This document shows, one piece after another, positions 1 through 7,400 of a stretch of 8,684 nt of DNA. Position 1 is the first letter of the stretch. Every line of letters starts with the position of its first letter. The translations under genes were made by a program, and so were the position numbers. The stretch comes from Bacillota bacterium. GTDB taxonomy: Bacteria > Bacillota > Clostridia > Christensenellales > Aristaeellaceae. The DNA lies in the NCBI GenBank assembly GCA_023458835.1, contig JAEWWY010000002.1, positions 1 to 8,684 of the forward strand. Reading direction: 5' to 3'. Below the pieces are notes generated by a model. It saw only the letters and a list, made by a program, of their open reading frames with translations. It made no database searches and was not told where the DNA came from.

Positions 1-917
1 GTGGCCCGGATATGATGAAGGGCCTGCTCCATGCAATCCTTTTTGAGCGCGTCCAGCCAAACGATGCCTTCCGTCCTGCGGAACCAGGTCATCTGCCGCT
101 TGGCATAATGGCGCGTGCCCAATTTAATGGCTTCCACGGCTGTTTGAGGCGGCTGTCCATCGCGCACCACGGGGATCAGCTCCTTATAGCCCAGCCCCTG
201 CATGGACTGGGCCTCCGGCGGAACACCCATGTGCAGAAGGCTTTCCACTTCCGCGGGAAGACCCATATCCATCATATCATCCACCCGGTCTTCAATGCGC
301 CTGTACAGCGTTTCCCGTTCTATGAAGAGCCCCAAAATGCAAAGTCTGTAGGGGCATTCCTGCTCCTTGGGCTGCTGGCAGGATATGGGCCTCCCTGTCA
401 GCTCATATACCTCCAGCGCCCTTATGATGCGGCGAATGTCATTCCTGTGCAGCCGGTTTGCGGTCACCGGATCCACCCTTTGAAGCATGCCGCAGAGCGC
501 TTCACCGCCGTTTTCTTCCTGGGCGATGGCTGTCAGCCTCTCCCGGATAGCGGAATCCCCCTGCGTCCCCCCCAGCTCCATGGAAGTGGTCAGCGCCTTT
601 AAATACAGCCCGGTACCGCCCGCCAGGATGGGTATCTTCCCTCGCTGATAGACATCCTCGATGCAGGCTTTTGCCTGCTTTGCGTATTCGGCTACGGAAT
701 AGGCATCTTTAGGCTCCACCACATCCAGCATGTGATGCAATATGCCCTCCCGTTCCGGCATGGCAGGCTTGGCGGTGCCGATATCCATGTGCCTGTACAC
801 CTGCATGGAATCCATGGCGACCACTTCACCCTGCAAACGGTGGGAAAGAGCGATGGAAAGGCTTGTTTTCCCGCTGGCCGTGGGGCCGGCGATGACAACC
901 AAGGGAGGCTTCAACAC
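1..917 (-). CDS. miaA: tRNA dimethylallyltransferase MiaA, 3' end outside window
   Basis: MiaA transfers a dimethylallyl group from DMAPP to N6 of adenosine 37 in tRNAs that read UNN codons. This gives i6A, the substrate of MiaB, which lies in the same gene series. I translated the frame through 305 codons without a stop. Visible motifs are the P-loop GPTASGKT (residues 11-18), MDSMQVYRHMDIGTAKP (35-51, with the family's D-S-x-Q-x-Y residues), GGTGLY (100-105), the DIRRIIRALE block (160-169), QGLGYKEL (240-247) and QMTWFRR (275-281). Family members are usually about 300-320 residues, so only a few C-terminal codons should be missing. The likely start is GTG at 917; an in-frame TTG directly follows (914). 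It lies 19 bp after the mutL stop. In many Clostridia hfq follows miaA, but that is outside the window. The identification is firm; the exact start is less so. Confidence 0.96.
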   Translation of the reverse strand, partial: MLKPPLVVIAGPTASGKTSLSIALSHRLQGEVVAMDSMQVYRHMDIGTAKPAMPEREGILHHMLDVVEPKDAYSVAEYAKQAKACIEDVYQRGKIPILAGGTGLYLKALTTSMELGGTQGDSAIRERLTAIAQEENGGEALCGMLQRVDPVTANRLHRNDIRRIIRALEVYELTGRPISCQQPKEQECPYRLCILGLFIERETLYRRIEDRVDDMMDMGLPAEVESLLHMGVPPEAQSMQGLGYKELIPVVRDGQPPQTAVEAIKLGTRHYAKRQMTWFRRTEGIVWLDALKKDCMEQALHHIRA

Positions 918-925
918 GAAACGGA

Positions 926-934
926 CTTCCTTCC
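926..934 (-). promoter_or_regulatory. Ribosome binding site deciding the miaA start
   Basis: The minus strand reads GGAAGGAAG here, inside the 19-bp gap after mutL. It is 8 nt before GTG (917) and 11 nt before TTG (914). There is no ATG nearby in frame before the P-loop, so miaA must use a non-ATG start. The spacing favours GTG. A weaker initiation signal than those of mutL and mutS would fit lower MiaA synthesis; that is inference. Confidence 0.6.
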
Positions 935-936
935 GG

Positions 937-2922
937 CTATTGTATGCGCTTGAAACGTTTGTCCAGGTCCTGATGGGTAATGGAAATGACCAGCGGACGG
1001 CCATGGGGACAGGTAGGCGTCACGCCGGTTTCAGTGGTCCTGCGAACAAGATCTTCGATCTCCACCTGCGGCAATCGCTCCCCGCCCTTTACAGCGCGCT
1101 TGCAGGCCATTTGCAATATGGCTGTCCGCCGCTTCTCCAGCGTAGTAAGGCCGCGCATTGCCTCCAGCTCGTCCAGCAGTTCCAAGAGAAAGTTCTTGGC
1201 CTGGGGCTGCCCCAGTATGATGGGAACCGACCGGATCTGCACGGCATGATCGCCAAAGGAGGATACCTCAAAGCCGGCCTGTGAAAGCGCTTCCTGATTC
1301 TCCTGAAGCGTTTCCAGTTCCCGGTGAGTCAGTGTCACCACCTGGGGTACAAGCAAAGGCTGTGAGGCGGCATGCTGATCATAGGCCCGTATCATCTGGT
1401 CAAAAAGCAGCCTTTCATGGGCGGCATGCTGATCAATCAGAAGCAATTGGTCTCCATATTCGATCAGAATGTATGTTTGAAACACCACACCCAGCACTTT
1501 TAAGTCTGGCTTCCTTTCCCGCTCGGGCAAGGCGGAGATGGTTTCCACCGTCTCGGCAGGCTGAAGGCTTTTCGCAGGCGGCTCAACAGCGGAAGGAATC
1601 ACTTCCTCTAGGGGTACAGAAAGAGCCGGCATCACGGAAGCAGGCATATATGTTTCCCTAAGAACCGGCCCTTGCTCCCGGCCAGGCACCGGCACAACAA
1701 TGGGATTTCTTACAGGGATATTTGAACCAGACTGCGGTTCTAATCTCCGGGGTTCACTTTTAAGCTCCGGTCTGTCGCTCGCTGGTCCCATCACATCACT
1801 TTTTGTGGATGGGACATTTGGACTGGAGTCTGGTTTGACAGGCGCCGTACTCTGCACGACAACGCTGTTTGAAAACAGATTCCTCGGGGCGTTAGCGGGA
1901 TTCAGCTCCATCTCCGGCACGTTTTCAAGAGGCGCATCCTTGCGCAGTACCTCCTGGATCATGTCGCGCACAGCCTCAAAGATATCGTTTTCATTCTGAA
2001 AGCGGACTTCCATCTTGTTGGGGTGTACATTCACATCTACCGCCTCAAGCGCCATCTTCAGATGCAGCACACAGGTGGGGAAATGGCCGATGGTCACCCG
2101 CTCCCTGCACCCCTGCTCCAACGCTTGGGCAAGAAGCGCGCTTTTCATATACCGCCCATTGATAAAGAAGGACTGATGGCTGCGGGTACCCCTGGCGCTG
2201 TCCCCTATGCCCACATAGCCCTCCATCCATACCCCCCGGGAACCACCGGAAACGTATCGCATGGATTTGAGCATTTCCTTGCCGTAAATGCTGTACACGG
2301 CGGATTCCAGCTTGCCGTCGCCCGGGCTGTGATAGATCACCTTTCCCTGATTGATCAAGCGGAAGGAGATTGCGGGATTCGATAAAATCAGCCGCATCAC
2401 AAGATCGGAAACAAAAGCCGCCTCCGCGGCGGGCTTTTTCAAAAATTTCAGCCGCACGGGCGTATTGAAGAACAGGTCCCGAATGATGAAAGTTGTTCCC
2501 TCGGGGCATGCGGCCTCCCGGATATCCTGAATGACGCCGCCCTCATTGATGACGGAAATGCCGCTGTCCTCCCCCCGAACGCGGGTGGTGCAGGTTACCC
2601 GGCTTACCGCCGCAATGGAGGCCAGTGCCTCACCCCGGAAGCCAAGCGTTTCTATATGATGCAGGTCCTCGGAGGAAACGATTTTGCTGGTGGCATGCCG
2701 CTCGAAGGCCATGCGGATCTGCGGCTGGGGAATACCGCTGCCGTTGTCGGTCACGCGGATGTAGGCGATTCCCCCATCCCGGATTTCGATGGTGATGGCG
2801 CTGGCACCGGCATCCATGCTGTTTTCCACCATCTCCTTGATGGCGGCGGCAGGGCGCTCTACCACTTCACCGGCAGCAATCTTGCCGACGACCTCCGGAG
2901 ACAGCTTTACAATGGGGCGCAT
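937..2922 (-). CDS. mutL: DNA mismatch repair protein MutL with endonuclease motifs
   Basis: MutL is the ATP-dependent mediator recruited by mismatch-bound MutS. In bacteria without MutH it nicks the new strand itself. This 661-residue protein starts with the GHKL ATPase: E30 and N34 in KEMVENS, DNGSGI (59-64) and GFRGEAL (94-100). A transducer domain follows, ending near DVNVHPNKMEVRF (296-308). A proline-rich linker of about 140 residues (330-472) comes next, then the dimerisation/endonuclease domain. That domain has DQHAAHERLLFD (497-508), ACK with C607, CPHGRP (C638, H640) and a beta-clamp motif QPLLVP (521-526). The last acidic residue of the DQHA(X)2E(X)4E motif is Asp instead of Glu. 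DQHAA recurs at 515-519. The start is fixed by similarity and by a strong AAGGAGG that shares bases with the mutS stop codon, so the two genes are probably translationally coupled. Confidence 0.98.
   Translation of the reverse strand: MRPIVKLSPEVVGKIAAGEVVERPAAAIKEMVENSMDAGASAITIEIRDGGIAYIRVTDNGSGIPQPQIRMAFERHATSKIVSSEDLHHIETLGFRGEALASIAAVSRVTCTTRVRGEDSGISVINEGGVIQDIREAACPEGTTFIIRDLFFNTPVRLKFLKKPAAEAAFVSDLVMRLILSNPAISFRLINQGKVIYHSPGDGKLESAVYSIYGKEMLKSMRYVSGGSRGVWMEGYVGIGDSARGTRSHQSFFINGRYMKSALLAQALEQGCRERVTIGHFPTCVLHLKMALEAVDVNVHPNKMEVRFQNENDIFEAVRDMIQEVLRKDAPLENVPEMELNPANAPRNLFSNSVVVQSTAPVKPDSSPNVPSTKSDVMGPASDRPELKSEPRRLEPQSGSNIPVRNPIVVPVPGREQGPVLRETYMPASVMPALSVPLEEVIPSAVEPPAKSLQPAETVETISALPERERKPDLKVLGVVFQTYILIEYGDQLLLIDQHAAHERLLFDQMIRAYDQHAASQPLLVPQVVTLTHRELETLQENQEALSQAGFEVSSFGDHAVQIRSVPIILGQPQAKNFLLELLDELEAMRGLTTLEKRRTAILQMACKRAVKGGERLPQVEIEDLVRRTTETGVTPTCPHGRPLVISITHQDLDKRFKRIQ
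1366..1435 (-). repeat. 16-bp direct repeat inside mutL encoding DQHAA twice
   Basis: The 16-base string GGCGGCATGCTGATCA (plus strand) occurs at 1366-1381 and again at 1420-1435. The copies are exactly 54 bp (18 codons) apart and in the same mutL frame. Both encode DQHAA with identical codons, at residues 497-501 and 515-519. The first copy (1420-1435, upstream in mutL) is the conserved endonuclease metal-binding motif. The second sits just before the beta-clamp motif, where such a sequence is not expected. The sequence between the copies differs from what follows, so this is not a simple tandem duplication. Confidence 0.8.
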
Positions 2923-2927
2923 GGGTA

Positions 2928-2934
2928 CCTCCTT
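2928..2934 (-). promoter_or_regulatory. mutL ribosome binding site overlapping the mutS stop
   Basis: The minus strand reads TAAGGAGGTACCC followed by the mutL ATG. The TAA stop of mutS supplies the first two A bases of the AAGGAGG Shine-Dalgarno sequence, 5 nt before the start. Ribosomes ending mutS would therefore sit on the mutL initiation site, which suggests coupled synthesis of the two repair partners. Confidence 0.85.
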
Positions 2935-5536
2935 ATAACTTTCGTGCCTTTTCCCTAAGGCGGAACAGATGGTTGATGGCGTCCATGGGCGTCAATGCCA
3001 TCACATCGATGTTTTTGATTTCTTCCACCAGCTCCGTCTGGGCGTAGTTGAACAGGCCCACCTGCTGGCTGCCTGCCTTTTTTCCTTCTTCCAGAATATT
3101 CTGCCCGATGGTGTTTTGGTTGATGTCCGACACCTCCAGCCGGGCCTGTATCTCATGGGCGCGCATCAAAACCGGCTGCGGGACGCCGGCCAGCCTGGCC
3201 ACATGCACGCCGAAGCTTTTGTCCGCGCCGCCGCGGACGATCTTGCGCAGGAAAATCACGTCCTCGCCGTGCTCCTTGACGGAGATGCAGTAGTTTTGAA
3301 CGCCATTAAGCCGCCCCTCCAGCTCGGACAGCTCATGGTAATGGGTGGCAAACAGCGTTTTCGCGCCGGAGTTTTCCTTGTCGCATAAGTATTCCACCAC
3401 AGACCAGGCGATGGAGAGGCCATCAAAGGTGCTTGTCCCGCGGCCGATCTCATCCAAAATCACCAGGGATCTGGGGGTGGCGTTGCGCAGGATATATGCC
3501 ACCTCCGACATCTCCACCATGAAGGTGGATTGACCGCTGGCCAGGTCGTCGGAGGCGCCGACCCTGGTAAAGATCCTGTCCACAATGGGGATAACGGCCT
3601 CCCGTGCCGGTACAAAGCTGCCAATATGGGCCATGAGCACGATCAGCGCTACCTGGCGCATATACGTGCTCTTTCCGGCCATATTGGGGCCGGTAATGAT
3701 CAGCATGCGCTGGCTGTCGTTGTCCATAAAGGTATCATTGGGGACGAACGCGCCTTCCCGAAGCGTCTGCTCCACCACGGGGTGCCGGCCATCCACAATG
3801 GTCAGCTTCCCGTCCTCCGTCATTTCCGGGCGGACGTAGTGGTTGTTGCTGGCCACCTTGGCCAGGGATACGAGCGCGTCCAGCGTTTTTAAGCCCAGCG
3901 CCGTCCTTTGCATAGGCTCTATCTGCGCCAAAATATGTTCCCGGATGGTAACGAACAGCTCCATTTCCAGCCGTATGGACTGCTCCTGGGCGCCGACGAT
4001 CTTCTGCTCGATTTCCCTAAGCTCCGGCGTGATGTACCGCTCACAGTTGGCCAGCGTCTGCTTGCGCATATACCGCAGCGGTACCAGCTCGTAATACGAT
4101 TTGGTGACTTCGATATAGTAGCCGAACACGCGGTTATACTGGATGCGCAGGTTTTTGATGCCCGTCTCCTGGCGTTCCTTTGCTTCCAGGTCCAATATCC
4201 ACTGCTTGCCGCTGGTGGCGGCCTCCCGAAGGCTGTCCAAGCGCTGGCTGTATCCTTCACGAATGATGCCGCCTTCCGTAATGGACAGCGGCGCGTCCGG
4301 ATGGATGGCCCGCTCAATCAGCTCCGTGAGCTCCTCCATGGGATCCAGCATCGCTTCCAGGCTGTTTAGCAGCGGGCTTAAAAGCGATTGCATCAACTCC
4401 TTGATGGATGGCACCCTTTTCAGCGACCCCATCAGCGCCAGGCAGTCCCTGGCGTTGATGCTTTTGTAGGAGACGCGGCTCAGCAGCCGTTCAATATCGT
4501 ATACGCCACGAAGCTCATCGGAAAGGGACCTGCAAAGCACATGCTCTTTGATGATGGCCGCCACGGCATCCAGCCGCTGATTGATTTTTTCCCTGTCCAC
4601 AAGGGGCTGCTCGATCCAGCTTCGCAGCAGGCGCCCTCCCATGGCGGTGGAGGTCTGGTCTAAAAGCCAGAGTAACGTTCCCTTCTTTGTGCGGCCCCGG
4701 AGGCTCTCCGTCAGTTCCAGATTCCGCCTGGCGCTGCGGTCCAGCAGCATGATCTGGCTGCTGGGGTAGATGCGCAGGCCGGCGATATGCTCCAATGCGT
4801 TCTTTTGCGTTTCATTCAGGTACAGCATCAGCGCGCCGGCCGCCAGCGCGCCGGCTTTATAATCATCCGCCAGGCCCAAAGGCGACAGGTCGTTTAAATG
4901 AAAGTGACTGCAAAGCGCACCATGGGCCTGGGCAGGCGCAAAGGCGCCGTGGCTGTATTCGGTGCAGGAAACATCCACCCCAATGAACTGGCGCAAGGTA
5001 TTCAGGTCGTTGGTAATGATCTCATTGGGCCGAATCCGCAAAACCTCGTCCAAGAGCACGTCCAGATAGGGCTGCAACTGGTGCACGAAAAATTCCCCTG
5101 TGGATACATCCACAAAGGCAAGGCCCGCCGTGATGCCGGTCAGATAGATGCATAGCAGGAAATGGTTCTCCCGCTCATCCAGCAGCGTGGAATCGACGAT
5201 GGTGCCCGGTGTCACGATGCGGACAACCTCCCGCTCCACCAGCCCCTTGCTCAGTGCCGGGTCGGAAACCTGCTCGCAGATGGCCACCTTGTAACCCTTT
5301 TCGATCAGGCGCGTGATATATACGGAGGCGCTGTGAAAAGGAACACCGCACATCGGGGCGCGCTCCTCCAGGCCGCAATCCTTCCCCGTCAGCGTCAATT
5401 CCAGTTCCCGGGAAGCCGTGTGGGCATCCTCAAAGAACATTTCATAAAAATCGCCCAGGCGAAAAAATAAAATGCAGTCCTTGTACTGTTCCTTGATCTG
5501 CAGATATTGCTGCATCATAGGGGTGACGCTGGCCAT
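2933..5536 (-). CDS. mutS: DNA mismatch repair protein MutS
   Basis: MutS binds mismatches and small loops as a dimer, then becomes an ATP-bound sliding clamp that recruits MutL. The protein has 867 residues, a normal length for the MutS1 type. The N-terminal recognition domain carries GDFYEMF (28-34) with the Phe-x-Glu pair F30/E32 that contacts the mismatch. The connector, core/lever and clamp regions follow. The ATPase domain has Walker A GPNMAGKST (616-624), Walker B ending in the DE of DEIGRGTSTFDG (695-706) and ATHYHEL (730-736). Near the end are QVGLF (825-829), which fits the beta-clamp consensus QxxLF, and a C-terminal helix-turn-helix dimerisation segment ending in LREKARKL. The start ATG has AGGAGG 7 nt upstream and gives the family's usual opening with TPMMQQYL. 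It lies 44 bp after the ylbF-family gene and directly before mutL. Nothing looks damaged. Confidence 0.99.
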   Translation of the reverse strand: MASVTPMMQQYLQIKEQYKDCILFFRLGDFYEMFFEDAHTASRELELTLTGKDCGLEERAPMCGVPFHSASVYITRLIEKGYKVAICEQVSDPALSKGLVEREVVRIVTPGTIVDSTLLDERENHFLLCIYLTGITAGLAFVDVSTGEFFVHQLQPYLDVLLDEVLRIRPNEIITNDLNTLRQFIGVDVSCTEYSHGAFAPAQAHGALCSHFHLNDLSPLGLADDYKAGALAAGALMLYLNETQKNALEHIAGLRIYPSSQIMLLDRSARRNLELTESLRGRTKKGTLLWLLDQTSTAMGGRLLRSWIEQPLVDREKINQRLDAVAAIIKEHVLCRSLSDELRGVYDIERLLSRVSYKSINARDCLALMGSLKRVPSIKELMQSLLSPLLNSLEAMLDPMEELTELIERAIHPDAPLSITEGGIIREGYSQRLDSLREAATSGKQWILDLEAKERQETGIKNLRIQYNRVFGYYIEVTKSYYELVPLRYMRKQTLANCERYITPELREIEQKIVGAQEQSIRLEMELFVTIREHILAQIEPMQRTALGLKTLDALVSLAKVASNNHYVRPEMTEDGKLTIVDGRHPVVEQTLREGAFVPNDTFMDNDSQRMLIITGPNMAGKSTYMRQVALIVLMAHIGSFVPAREAVIPIVDRIFTRVGASDDLASGQSTFMVEMSEVAYILRNATPRSLVILDEIGRGTSTFDGLSIAWSVVEYLCDKENSGAKTLFATHYHELSELEGRLNGVQNYCISVKEHGEDVIFLRKIVRGGADKSFGVHVARLAGVPQPVLMRAHEIQARLEVSDINQNTIGQNILEEGKKAGSQQVGLFNYAQTELVEEIKNIDVMALTPMDAINHLFRLREKARKL

Positions 5537-5543
5537 ATCTTAG

Positions 5544-5549
5544 CCTCCT
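5544..5549 (-). promoter_or_regulatory. mutS ribosome binding site
   Basis: AGGAGG on the minus strand lies 7 nt before the mutS ATG, inside the 44-bp gap between the ylbF-family gene and mutS. This is the largest gap visible between complete genes here. I see nothing else convincing in the gap: no U-tract terminator, and only a poor promoter-like match (see rejected items). Confidence 0.8.
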
Positions 5550-5580
5550 ATGTGCCTATAAAGACTTTGGTACAACTCTG

Positions 5581-5982
5581 TTAATGCTTACAGCCGCTGC
5601 AGCCGTCGCAGGAGCCTGAACAGCCGCTTTGCGGCTGTTCTGTTTCCCCTGTCACCACAAACCGGATCAGCGCATTGACCTTGTTCATCATGTCTGTAAA
5701 ATCGGCCCGGGCGGTTTGCATGGTCTGGATCATCGGATAATCGTTCATTTTCTTTTGCGCCGCATCCATTTCATCCCCGGCGGTGACCAGCTCACCCTTG
5801 TCCAGATTGGTTTGGGACAGCAGATTCTCCATCCGCTGGCGCTTTTCAATAAAATCAGCAATCAGCCGGGTTCCCACTTCATCTTTTGTCACAGCCTGCT
5901 CCGCCAGGCGCATACGGATAAATTCGTCGCTATCCAGAATAGATCCGGCCAATTGTTCGGCCTTTTCCAATACTTTCTTCAT
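5581..5982 (-). CDS. ylbF: YlbF/YmcA-family protein with Cys-rich tail
   Basis: This 133-residue protein looks like the Com_YlbF family: a small, all-helical, charged protein with a long helical hairpin (about residues 5-110). In Bacillus subtilis, YlbF acts with YmcA and YaaT in a complex that directs RNase Y to certain mRNAs and affects competence, biofilm formation and sporulation; that complex carries iron-sulfur clusters. The tail here is CSGSCDGCSGCKH, with C121, C125, C128, C131 and H133, a plausible metal or Fe-S site (inference). The assignment rests on general sequence character, size and position between miaB and mutS, a known clostridial arrangement, not on an alignment. A paralogue of the same family (YmcA type) is possible. 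The ATG overlaps the miaB TGA as ATGA, and AAGGAG lies 7 nt upstream inside miaB. There is no signal peptide or membrane segment, so it should be cytosolic. Confidence 0.8.
   Translation of the reverse strand: MKKVLEKAEQLAGSILDSDEFIRMRLAEQAVTKDEVGTRLIADFIEKRQRMENLLSQTNLDKGELVTAGDEMDAAQKKMNDYPMIQTMQTARADFTDMMNKVNALIRFVVTGETEQPQSGCSGSCDGCSGCKH
5618..5640 (-). other. Perfect 10-bp hairpin in the 3' end of the ylbF-family gene
   Basis: GAACAGCCGC, a 3-base loop and GCGGCTGTTC form a perfect 10-bp stem; the loop is AAA in the transcript. It covers codons 115-122, just before and into the Cys-rich tail, about 80 nt before the mutS start codon. A second GCGGCTG (minus strand, 5591-5597) could pair with the same left arm, giving a longer alternative hairpin. 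No run of U follows, so it is not a standard intrinsic terminator. It could be an RNA processing or stability element, or just a product of codon choice. Confidence 0.6.
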
Positions 5983-7400
5983 GGTTCCTCTCCTTGATGA
6001 TCTCGTTCTCCCCGCAGCGTGCTTACGCCGGAGGATGTAATCGTTACGGGAATAATCTTCCCGATGTCCTCGGGTGTACCGGAAAAACTGATGGTAATAT
6101 TCCGCATCCCTTTGCCGGATACCTGCTTTTCATTCCTCTTGGACAGGCTTTCCACCAGTACCTGCTCCCGCTTGCCGATGAGGCCGTTGTGAATGTTTGC
6201 CGTGATTTCCTCCTGCGCCGCAATCAACCGCTGGATCCTGTCCTTGGCCACCTCAGCAGAAATACGGCCTTCCATTTTGGCCGCTCTGGTTCCCTCCCGG
6301 GGAGAATAGATAAAGGTGAATGCGGCATCATAGCACACCTCCTTAACAAGAGACATGGTGTCCAAAAACTGCGCTTCCGTTTCACCGGGGAAGCCTACGA
6401 TCAGATCGGTGGTGAGGCCTATACCTGGCACGGCCTGGCGCAATTCTTCGACCCGGCGCAAATATTGTTCCCTGGTATAGCGCCGGTTCATGGCTTTGAG
6501 GATCTCATCGTTTCCCGATTGCACAGGCAGATGGAAATGGGGGCAGATATGCCGGCTTTGCGCCATCACCTGGATCAGTTCATCGGAAAGGTCCTTGGGA
6601 TGGGATGTCATAAAGCGGATGCGCGGGATGCCGATCTGGTCCAATTCCTGAAGCAGCCTGGGAAAGCTCATGGCCGCATCCAGGCCGCCGCCATAGGAGT
6701 TCACGTTTTGCCCCAGCAGCATAATTTCCTTTACGCCGCTGTCATACAGTTTTTGTGCTTCCGCAAGGATGCTTTCCGGGCTCCTGGAGCGCTCTCTGCC
6801 CCGTACATAAGGCACGATGCAAAAGGAGCAGAAGTTGTTGCAGCCGTACATGATGGTAATGTAGGCCTGATGCGGCGTCGGGCGGCGTATGGGAATATCC
6901 TCCGCAATCAGGTCTTCCTGGAAGCACACCTCCACCACGGGCTTGGAGCTTTCCAGCTCCTTATAAAGGATCTCCGGAAAACGGTGCAGGTTGTGGGTGC
7001 CAAAGGCGATGTCGATAAATTTGTATTGATCCAGCAGCTTGTCGGCCATGCCCTGCTGCTGGATCATGCAGCCGCATACGCCGATGATCAATTCGGGATT
7101 TTTCTTTTTCAACTCCTTCAGCCAGATCACATTTCCCAAGGCCCGGCGCTCCGCGTTGTCGCGTACACAGCAGGTATTGTATAAAACAAAATCCGCCTCT
7201 TCCTTGGTGGGCGCCTCGGGGATGCCCATGCTTTGCAGCATGCCCGCCAGCTTTTCGCTGTCATGCATATTCATCTGGCACCCAAAGGTGATAATATGGT
7301 ACGACTTTGGTTTATCCGGATGCTCCCGGGCAAGGTCCATAAACCTGCTCTGCTGCGCTATTTCTTGCGGTGTTACAAGCACCGGCTTCCTTTCACCCAT
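5979..7400 (-). CDS. miaB: tRNA-2-methylthio-N6-dimethylallyladenosine synthase MiaB
   Basis: MiaB is a radical-SAM methylthiotransferase that converts i6A37 to ms2i6A37 in tRNA, the step after MiaA. The 473-residue protein has an N-terminal UPF0004 domain with three cluster cysteines: C41 in TFGCQMN, C77 in NTCCVRD and C111 in GVCGCM. The radical-SAM CxxxCxxC follows (C187, C191, C194, in YGCNNFCSFC), then the PYVRGRERSR block that is typical of MiaB. Further marks are GQNVNSYG, HLPVQSGND and DLIVGFPGET. The C-terminal 65-70 residues fit a TRAM RNA-binding domain. About 33 residues precede the first conserved block, a common feature of clostridial members. The ATG at 7400 overlaps the rng end by 8 bp and has AGAGGA 8 nt upstream. 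The MiaB motifs distinguish it from MtaB and RimO. Confidence 0.97.
   Translation of the reverse strand: MGERKPVLVTPQEIAQQSRFMDLAREHPDKPKSYHIITFGCQMNMHDSEKLAGMLQSMGIPEAPTKEEADFVLYNTCCVRDNAERRALGNVIWLKELKKKNPELIIGVCGCMIQQQGMADKLLDQYKFIDIAFGTHNLHRFPEILYKELESSKPVVEVCFQEDLIAEDIPIRRPTPHQAYITIMYGCNNFCSFCIVPYVRGRERSRSPESILAEAQKLYDSGVKEIMLLGQNVNSYGGGLDAAMSFPRLLQELDQIGIPRIRFMTSHPKDLSDELIQVMAQSRHICPHFHLPVQSGNDEILKAMNRRYTREQYLRRVEELRQAVPGIGLTTDLIVGFPGETEAQFLDTMSLVKEVCYDAAFTFIYSPREGTRAAKMEGRISAEVAKDRIQRLIAAQEEITANIHNGLIGKREQVLVESLSKRNEKQVSGKGMRNITISFSGTPEDIGKIIPVTITSSGVSTLRGERDHQGEEP
5990..5995 (-). promoter_or_regulatory. Ribosome binding site of the ylbF-family gene, within miaB
   Basis: AAGGAG on the minus strand lies 7 nt before the ATG and inside the last codons of miaB. 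Together with the ATGA stop/start overlap (5979-5982), this indicates translational coupling of the ylbF-family gene to miaB. Confidence 0.75.

Noticed and set aside
1507..1935. Proline-rich, low-complexity stretch in MutL, residues 330-472
   Set aside because: MutL proteins normally have a variable disordered linker between the ATPase and C-terminal domains. There is no frameshift, and both flanking domains are intact.
4829..4855. 12-bp direct repeat CAGCGCGCCGGC, copies 15 bp apart, in mutS
   Set aside because: It encodes the alanine/glycine-rich AGALAAGAL segment that is normal for this part of MutS. Repeated Ala/Gly codons explain it.
5555..5584. Promoter-like TTAACA, 18-bp spacer, TATAGG before mutS (minus strand)
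   Set aside because: The -10 match is only 4 of 6, and transcription would begin at or inside the mutS Shine-Dalgarno sequence, leaving almost no leader. Chance is the simpler explanation.
6819..7170. Extra cysteines in MiaB (NTCCVR and GVCGCM)
   Set aside because: These adjacent cysteines look typical of clostridial MiaB proteins; the three expected cluster ligands and the CxxxCxxC motif are all present.
5994..7184. Open frame of 396 codons on the plus strand
   Set aside because: It lies wholly antisense to miaB, which has complete family motifs. The translation has no recognisable domain and the length follows from GC-rich codon usage on the other strand.
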